A stretch of 11,719 nt of DNA, from NCBI GenBank assembly GCA_024281135.1, contig JAMXLG010000130.1, forward strand, positions 1-11,719, in the 5' to 3' direction. Of the stretch, positions 7,918 to 11,719 are shown piece by piece; the stretch's first letter is position 1; every line of letters starts with the position of its first letter. Both the position numbers and the translations under genes were made by a program. A model generated the notes under the pieces. It made no database searches. It worked only from the letters and a program-made list of their open reading frames with translations, and was not told the DNA's origin. The DNA comes from Vulcanimicrobiia bacterium (lineage in GTDB: Bacteria; Eremiobacterota; Eremiobacteria; Baltobacterales; Baltobacteraceae).

Positions 7918-7923
7918 GGAGGA
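7918..7923 (+). promoter_or_regulatory. Shine-Dalgarno for the 81-residue protein
   Basis: GGAGGA is 10 nt upstream of the ATG at 7934. It lies downstream of the alternative in-frame ATG at 7910 and so argues for the later start. Confidence 0.7.
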
Positions 7924-7933
7924 AAGCGACACA

Positions 7934-8179
7934 ATGAAAGAGACTCCCGCGCTCAGTTTTGCGTCGGACATCCGGCCGATGTTCACGGATGTCGACGTCG
8001 ATCATATGAAGTCATTCGGCTTGGATTTAAGTTCGCGCGATGACGTAGAGAAACACGCAAACAATATTCTTTCCGTGGTGTCGTCGGGCGACATGCCTCC
8101 GCGCACGGAGAATCGACCCTGGACCAAAGACATGTGCGCAAAGTTTCAGCAATGGATGAATAGCGGATACGGCCCGTAA
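7934..8179 (+). CDS. Small protein with DIRPMF motif, cytochrome-c-like without haem site (unknown function)
   Basis: An 81-residue protein without signal peptide or membrane segment. The sequence has a pattern I associate with small uncharacterised bacterial proteins: SFASDIRPMF (8-17), DVDHMKSFGLDLSSRDDV (21-38), then SGDMPP (51-56), a conserved Trp63, and FQQWMNSGY (71-79). DIRP-F near the start and MPP followed by F..W...G near the end are also landmarks of planctomycete-type cytochrome c domains. No CxxCH is present; the only cysteine is Cys68. It may be a derived, haemless relative. GGAGGA at 7918-7923 lies 10 nt before the ATG at 7934, which decides this start over the in-frame ATG at 7910. 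It follows the serine hydrolase by 28 bp and may be its operon partner. The function is not known to me. Confidence 0.75.
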   Translation: MKETPALSFASDIRPMFTDVDVDHMKSFGLDLSSRDDVEKHANNILSVVSSGDMPPRTENRPWTKDMCAKFQQWMNSGYGP

Positions 8180-8186
8180 ACCGCGG

Positions 8187-8654
8187 TTATCCGAAATCGA
8201 GTAGAGGAATGCCGATGTCCGGCCGATCGGTACGGTGCATTCCCGTCGCAATTTCCATTAGCATCAGCTCTAATGTCGGCCGAACGACGCCGAAGAGCAG
8301 GTGGCCGCCGGTTGTGTGGCCGTCGCGATGTCCAAGGACGCAGTGCGCGTGAATTCGCGGATTATCTTGATACATTGCCACGTTACCGATGCACGAGAGG
8401 ACTTCCACTTGTTCGTCGACTTCGATCGGCACATACCGCTTTTGGTCCATGTCATAGTATGCGAGTGTCGCGCGACCAAAGCCGCCTACGCCGTACAGCC
8501 GTGCACCGATGATGTTCTGCTGGCCGAGGAAGCGCCCGAGTTGTTGGAGTGCGTCGTCTCCCATGTCGAAGGCGAGAGCATAACTCCGTCCTGAAGCCTG
8601 ATCCGCAAGAAGCTTATATTTCACTGTTAGAGCATGATACCAGCGAGGATGCAT
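8187..8654 (-). CDS. PPC-domain (DUF296) protein
   Basis: A 155-residue protein that is essentially one plants-and-prokaryotes-conserved (PPC/DUF296) domain. Evidence is the order YKLLADQASGRSYALAFDMGDD (13-34), YGVGGFGRATLAYYD (54-68), the glycine-containing LSCIGNVAM, and RIHAHCVLGHRDGHTTGGHLL (100-120). His102, His104 and His118 match the three histidines thought to bind metal in prokaryotic PPC proteins. These proteins form trimers. In plants the domain is attached to AT-hooks and acts in DNA binding, but there is no AT-hook here, so I would not call it a DNA-binding protein. The start may be the ATG at 8654 or the GTG at 8624. The GTG would give a start at VKYKLL, which fits the family better; it follows a TATCAT that could be a -10 box. 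Neither has a good Shine-Dalgarno. It converges on the preceding gene with a 7-bp gap. Confidence 0.82.
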   Translation of the reverse strand: MHPRWYHALTVKYKLLADQASGRSYALAFDMGDDALQQLGRFLGQQNIIGARLYGVGGFGRATLAYYDMDQKRYVPIEVDEQVEVLSCIGNVAMYQDNPRIHAHCVLGHRDGHTTGGHLLFGVVRPTLELMLMEIATGMHRTDRPDIGIPLLDFG

Positions 8655-8757
8655 TCCAGCATCAGCTTAGGCCGAGCGCCTGGTCGGCAGCGAGCGCTCC
8701 CCTACCGCCGAACTCGCTCGTAGCAAGTAAAACTACAAGAGAATAGGGGTGCAATCG
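8655..8757. promoter_or_regulatory. Divergent intergenic region between the PPC and ferritin genes
   Basis: This 103-bp gap is the largest non-coding stretch in the window and should hold the ferritin promoter. It contains an imperfect dyad, GCCGA (8671-8675) and TCGGC (8684-8688), and a direct repeat CGAGCGC at 8673-8679 and 8691-8697, spaced 18 bp, close to two helical turns. These could be an operator, but short GC-rich repeats arise easily at this composition. I find no convincing -35/-10 pair on the plus strand. AGGGGT at 8745-8750 is the ferritin Shine-Dalgarno, 7 nt before the ATG at 8758. Confidence 0.35.
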
Positions 8758-9321
8758 ATGTCAACCACAGCGAAGCCGTTCATCACGGACGTCACAGAAC
8801 TTCGTCGCCGTGCGCGCGAGAATATTGAACGCGGCGCGGTGACGGATAACTACGAAGGCGGCGTCAAGCAAGCCATTGAGTTGTTGCAAGGCGCGCTCGC
8901 GACCGAAATCGTCTGTGTGCTGCGGTACACGATGCATTATGTTGCGGCCGTCGGTATCGACAGCGAGAGCGTCAAGCAAGAGTTCGAGGAGCACGCCAAC
9001 GACGAGCGAGAGCATGCTGACAAAATTGCGAATCGCATCAACCAACTCGGAGGCGTTCCCAATCTCAATCCCGAGGGGCTGACCATACGCTCCGCGACCG
9101 AGTACGGTAATGCCGAAACTCTCATCGACATGATCAAGGAAAACCTGATCGCCGAGCGCATCGCCGTCGAGCATTATCGCGAACTCATCCGCTTCTTCGG
9201 CGAAAAAGACCCGACGACGCGGACTATGTTGGAGGGCATCCTCGCGCAGGAAGAGGACCACGCCAACGACATGCATGACCTGCTCGTCGCGCACGAGGGT
9301 CGTCCATTCTTGAAATCATAG
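8758..9321 (+). CDS. Bacterioferritin-like diiron protein
   Basis: A 187-residue cytoplasmic four-helix ferritin-like protein, likely an iron store and detoxifier. The diiron ligands appear complete and in bacterioferritin order: Glu50 (ALATEIV), Glu83 and His86 (NDEREHADK), Glu133 (IAERIAVEHY), and Glu165 with His168 (AQEEDHAND). A conserved LGG turn follows helix B (RINQLGGVP). It has about 30 residues before the first ferritin helix, more than classical Bfr, so it belongs to a ferritin-like branch often labelled bacterioferritin or Dps-like. I cannot identify a haem-binding methionine with confidence. The C-terminus (HEGRPFLKS) has no obvious encapsulin cargo peptide. AGGGGT 7 nt upstream selects the ATG at 8758 over an in-frame GTG at 8749, which lies at the edge of that site. 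Its stop lies only 2 bp from the end of the convergent gene. Confidence 0.88.
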   Translation: MSTTAKPFITDVTELRRRARENIERGAVTDNYEGGVKQAIELLQGALATEIVCVLRYTMHYVAAVGIDSESVKQEFEEHANDEREHADKIANRINQLGGVPNLNPEGLTIRSATEYGNAETLIDMIKENLIAERIAVEHYRELIRFFGEKDPTTRTMLEGILAQEEDHANDMHDLLVAHEGRPFLKS

Positions 9322-9323
9322 AC

Positions 9324-10001
9324 TTAGGGATTGCGCGACCGAACGATTTGCATTATGTCGCCGGCCGTGATGCCGGATAAATCATGAGGAGTTGCGGAGA
9401 CAACATGCTCCGCAACTTCCTGATACTTAGATTTAAGATACTCTTCGAGGTATGTCATCGCGCTGCTCTTTGCCGTTGCATCACCGATGAGAACGATCGA
9501 GCTATCCCCCTTGAGACGTTCCGCGATGCGCTCGTAGTATTCGTCCGGCTCCTGAGTACGTTGGCCGCTGTAATCCGATTCCTTTCGATGCTCGAGATCA
9601 CGTTCGAATCCATGCGGATCCTTCGGTTCGAGATGCCCGCGTTCTTCGAGATGCGTGCCGTCATACTCAAAGAAACGAGCGCTGTGGTGATCGATGAGCA
9701 CGACCGTTTCGTTCTCGGACGAGGCCGGCGACGCGGCAGCTACGCCGGCCTCGGTTAGGAACCGGCGTAGTTCCGTAATTCCGGCTGGTTCGACGTCTTT
9801 ATGATGCGGTTTCGTGAAGACTGCGCGTACCGTGCCGATTTGAAACTCGAACTTACCGTCGTGTCGCTCGAGCACGCTTCCCAGATGATTGACGAGACTC
9901 ACGACGTCGGGCCATTCGAGGTTGCGCGGAAACGGATGCTCGAAGATCTCTTGCAAGATTCGGGCGTGGTGCCGGTTGAGTTTCGGCAAATCTCTATCCA
10001 T
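9324..10001 (-). CDS. Fusion of HicA-like N-terminal domain and eRF1/baeRF-like C-terminal domain
   Basis: A 225-residue soluble protein of unknown function with two parts. Residues 7-86 (LNRHHARILQEIFEHPFP, then NLEWPDVVSLVNHLGSVLERHDGKF, then FTKPHHKDVEPAGITELRRFL) have the pattern of HicA/YcfA-like dsRBD-fold domains; the catalytic His of HicA would correspond to a residue in the PHHKD region, if conserved. Residues 98-225 begin with VVLIDHHSARFFEYD and contain an EHRK...DYSGQR segment (137-148), EYYERIAERL and IVLIGDATAKSSAMTYL (169-185). This resembles the bacterial eRF1-like (baeRF, or 'translational machinery protein') family. A Ser/Ala-rich linker (88-96) joins them. The domain calls rest on remembered patterns. 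GGAGGT at 10011-10016 lies 9 nt before the ATG. It follows the DUF302 gene by 39 bp on the same strand and is probably in its operon. Confidence 0.7.
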   Translation of the reverse strand: MDRDLPKLNRHHARILQEIFEHPFPRNLEWPDVVSLVNHLGSVLERHDGKFEFQIGTVRAVFTKPHHKDVEPAGITELRRFLTEAGVAAASPASSENETVVLIDHHSARFFEYDGTHLEERGHLEPKDPHGFERDLEHRKESDYSGQRTQEPDEYYERIAERLKGDSSIVLIGDATAKSSAMTYLEEYLKSKYQEVAEHVVSATPHDLSGITAGDIMQIVRSRNP

Positions 10002-10040
10002 CTGGAACCGACCTCCATATTGGCGAAGGACGTGACATAT

Positions 10041-10415
10041 TCAGTCTACGATATGTTGCGTAAGAATGTTCAGGGCTTGATCCATGGCCGCGATGCGCGC
10101 GTCTTCCTCCGGCACACCGTACAAGGCGGCGCGTTCGCGCATTGAGACGTGTCCGACGTTCACGGAGCCGTTGGCTTGCCAGACGATGAGCTTTAATGGA
10201 AGTTCGATTGCGAATTCCGGAAAGGCATCCATCAAAGCCGTGCCGCCTTTTGGATTCCCGAAGATGATGAGCGTGGTTGGCCGAAGCGCGAGGCCGACGC
10301 CTTCTGCTGCCGCAGTTTGATCGATAGTCGCGAAAATGGTGTTCCCGGCTTTCGTGATCGCGTCGGAAAGGCGTTGCACCGTATCGTTGAATGAATACCG
10401 GCTCAATTTCGTCAT
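10041..10415 (-). CDS. DUF302 family protein
   Basis: A 124-residue single-domain protein without signal peptide. The DUF302 pattern is clear: FNDTVQRLSDAITKAGNTIFATIDQTAAA (9-37), then LALRPTTLIIFGNPKGGTALMDAFPEFAIELPLKLIVW (42-79). The PTTLIIFGNPKGGT segment and the LPLKLIVW strand are the family's most conserved parts. Biochemical role is not established; related domains occur alone or joined to redox and membrane modules, and the fold is often found in stress loci. The ATG at 10415 is chosen because AAGGAG (10429-10424) lies 8 nt upstream and because the domain starts at once after it. The frame is open to 10547, but that part is antisense to the carboxypeptidase gene. It is probably cotranscribed with the HicA-like/eRF1-like gene. 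Confidence 0.88.
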   Translation of the reverse strand: MTKLSRYSFNDTVQRLSDAITKAGNTIFATIDQTAAAEGVGLALRPTTLIIFGNPKGGTALMDAFPEFAIELPLKLIVWQANGSVNVGHVSMRERAALYGVPEEDARIAAMDQALNILTQHIVD

Positions 10416-10419
10416 TATC

Positions 10420-10427
10420 GGAGCTCC
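10420..10427. promoter_or_regulatory. Palindromic Shine-Dalgarno shared by two divergent genes
   Basis: GGAGCTCC reads the same on both strands. On the plus strand GGAG (10420-10423) lies 8 nt before the ATG at 10432; on the minus strand GGAG (10427-10424) lies 8 nt before the ATG at 10415. The arrangement is exactly symmetric about 10423.5. Only 16 bp separate the two start codons, so the promoters must lie inside the opposing coding regions. Confidence 0.75.
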
Positions 10428-10431
10428 TTCG

Positions 10432-11719
10432 ATGGTCATGCTTGCACTCTTCGCCGCGGTCGCGCTCGATGCACTTTTCTCGAGCGCGTCGCTTTCCGGC
10501 GCGCATATCGGTGCGCTGGTCGTCGACGCACAGTCGGGAAAGACCATCTACGCGCGCAACGCCGATGATGCGTTCATCCCCGCATCGACGATGAAGCTCA
10601 TCGTCGGGTCGGCCGCCCTCGACGTGCTCGGCGACGAATTTTCGTTCACGACGACGCTCGCAACGGATGGGACCACGCTGTATCTCAAAGGCGGCGGCGA
10701 TCCTCTACTGTCAGCGCAGGACCTCGCGCAGGGCGTCGATACGCTGCACGCATTGAACATGACATCGTTCCCCGGGGGAATCGCCGGTGACGACACACGC
10801 TACACGGGTTCTCGCTACCCGGACGGATGGCAGGTCGACGATCTTCCATACGATTACGCGGCTCCGGCGTCGCCGCTCTCGTTCAACGAGAACCGTTTCA
10901 CGATACAAGTCACGCCGGGCAACTCGCCGGGCGACTCAACCACGATTGCGCTCGCGCCCAATTCGCGCGCGATTCCGGTCGAAAACCATTCGATTACGGG
11001 TGCTCCGCGCTCCGACGATTCGACTGCACTCGAACTCGCGTGGGAAACACCGCTAACAATACGCGTCACCGGAAGCGCGCCTGCCCACGCAACCGACGTG
11101 GCGCTCGATGCCGCCGCGATCGATCCCGCCGCGTTTACGATTGAAGCCCTCGCAAACGCGCTGAACGCGCCAACGATTCCGACGAAGCTCGTCATGACGC
11201 TGCCAGGTGCACGCGTTGTGTGGCAGCATCATTCGGTTTCGTTGCCGGCGCTGCTCGCCGACATGTGGTTGCCGAGCGATAACCTCCTCGCCGAGACCTT
11301 GTTGGAAGAGCTCGGTGTCGCAAGTCCAGGCAGCGACGACACTCGCGCGCGCGGAATCGCACGCGAGCAATCGTGGCTCACGTCGATCGGCGTCGATCCA
11401 AAAACGATGACGATTGCAGACGGATCGGGAATGTCGGCGTACGACCGCGTCACTCCCCGCGCACTCGCTGCGATTCTCAAACACGATTGGAACTCGAGGT
11501 TTCGTCCCGAAGTGCTTGGAGCGCTTCCCGTCGCCGGGCAAAGCGGCACGCTCAAGACCGCATTCACTGGCGCACCCCTCGCCGGTAACGTGATCGCTAA
11601 AACGGGGACTTCAAATCATACGCGAACGCTTGCAGGGTTTTTGCAAATGCCGCACCGTACGCTGATCTTCGCGTTGATGGTAAACGACTGGATGGATAGC
11701 AGCCCAGGCGCGAGCGGGC
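10432..11719 (+). CDS. dacB: D-Ala-D-Ala carboxypeptidase/endopeptidase, PBP4/DacB family (S13), cut by right edge
   Basis: The first 429 residues of an exported peptidoglycan hydrolase of the S13 family; the stop lies beyond the window. The three penicillin-binding motifs are present: Ser52-Thr-Met-Lys55 in PASTMKLIVG, Ser282-Asp-Asn284 in PSDNLLAE, and Lys390-Thr-Gly392 in AKTGTSNHTRTLAGFL. Between the first two motifs lie about 230 residues containing GGGDPLLS (87-94), DGWQVDDLPYDYAAPASPLSFNEN (about 131-154) and a beta-rich insert, as usual for PBP4-type enzymes. IADGSGMSAYDRVTP (328-342) is typical of the family. It would trim peptide stems or cross-links in the wall. The hydrophobic lead MVMLALFAAVALDALF is a short signal peptide without basic residues. 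An ATG at 10438 is an alternative start. GGAG 8 nt upstream supports 10432. Confidence 0.92.
   Translation, partial: MVMLALFAAVALDALFSSASLSGAHIGALVVDAQSGKTIYARNADDAFIPASTMKLIVGSAALDVLGDEFSFTTTLATDGTTLYLKGGGDPLLSAQDLAQGVDTLHALNMTSFPGGIAGDDTRYTGSRYPDGWQVDDLPYDYAAPASPLSFNENRFTIQVTPGNSPGDSTTIALAPNSRAIPVENHSITGAPRSDDSTALELAWETPLTIRVTGSAPAHATDVALDAAAIDPAAFTIEALANALNAPTIPTKLVMTLPGARVVWQHHSVSLPALLADMWLPSDNLLAETLLEELGVASPGSDDTRARGIAREQSWLTSIGVDPKTMTIADGSGMSAYDRVTPRALAAILKHDWNSRFRPEVLGALPVAGQSGTLKTAFTGAPLAGNVIAKTGTSNHTRTLAGFLQMPHRTLIFALMVNDWMDSSPGASG

Noticed and set aside
8179..8188. Palindrome AACCGCGGTT between two convergent genes, considered as a terminator
   Set aside because: A 10-bp palindrome without loop or U-tract cannot form a normal intrinsic terminator hairpin. 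It spans the two TAA stops and may be chance.
8761..9294. Minus-strand frame of about 177 codons antisense to the ferritin gene
   Set aside because: The ferritin frame carries a full set of diiron ligands; the antisense translation has no family resemblance.
8741..9321. Ferritin as an encapsulin cargo protein
   Set aside because: No encapsulin shell gene is present and the C-terminus lacks a recognisable cargo-loading peptide.
9322..9323. Possible bidirectional terminator between the convergent ferritin and HicA/eRF1-like genes
   Set aside because: The gap is only 2 bp and no GC-rich stem with T-run is seen on either side.
10416..10547. A 44-residue N-terminal extension of the DUF302 protein
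   Set aside because: It is antisense to the carboxypeptidase gene, and the ATG at 10415 has its own AAGGAG and begins the conserved domain.

Overview
The window is a gene-dense, GC-rich bacterial chromosome segment. Two Sec-exported serine enzymes, a peptidoglycan D-Ala-D-Ala carboxypeptidase (S13 family) and a diaminopimelate decarboxylase indicate a bacterium with a DAP-type cell wall. The gene set (type IB GTP cyclohydrolase, PabB-PabC fusion, PPC-domain protein, DUF302, fused HicA-like/eRF1-like protein) and the very tight packing would suit a poorly studied Terrabacteria-like lineage such as Eremiobacterota (WPS-2). That placement is an impression, not a demonstration. I see no mobile element, CRISPR array, tRNA or rRNA.

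Layout. (1) 1-1968, minus strand: an exported thioredoxin-like protein, then a FolK-FolE2 fusion, then the first codons of a further gene running off the left edge. The junctions are an 8-bp gap and an ATGA overlap, so this is probably one operon. (2) 1967-8179, plus strand: a PabB-PabC fusion, mannose-6-phosphate isomerase, diaminopimelate decarboxylase, an exported beta-lactamase-fold serine hydrolase and an 81-residue protein of unknown function. Gaps are 7 bp, a 4-bp overlap, 20 bp and 28 bp. (3) 8187-8654, minus: a PPC/DUF296 protein. (4) 8758-9321, plus: a bacterioferritin-like protein. (5) 9324-10415, minus: a DUF302 protein followed by a HicA-like/eRF1-like fusion. (6) 10432 to the right edge, plus: a DacB/PBP4-type carboxypeptidase, cut by the window end.

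How the genes relate. Regions 1 and 2 meet at a divergent folate locus. FolE2 makes the first pterin intermediate, FolK activates the pterin, and PabB-PabC make p-aminobenzoate; FolB, FolP and PabA are not in the window. The rest of region 2 is sugar-phosphate and lysine metabolism plus an exported hydrolase. Regions 3-5 look like stress or maintenance genes (iron storage, DUF302, translation-factor-like fold), but this is inference.

Two start regions stand out. At 1966-1969 a single CATG supplies the start codons of two divergent genes. At 10413-10434 two divergent genes share one palindromic Shine-Dalgarno, GGAGCTCC, in an exactly symmetric arrangement. Promoters for these genes must lie inside the opposing gene, or the transcripts must be leaderless or nearly so. 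The only non-coding stretch of about 100 bp is 8655-8757; no gap exceeds 300 bp.
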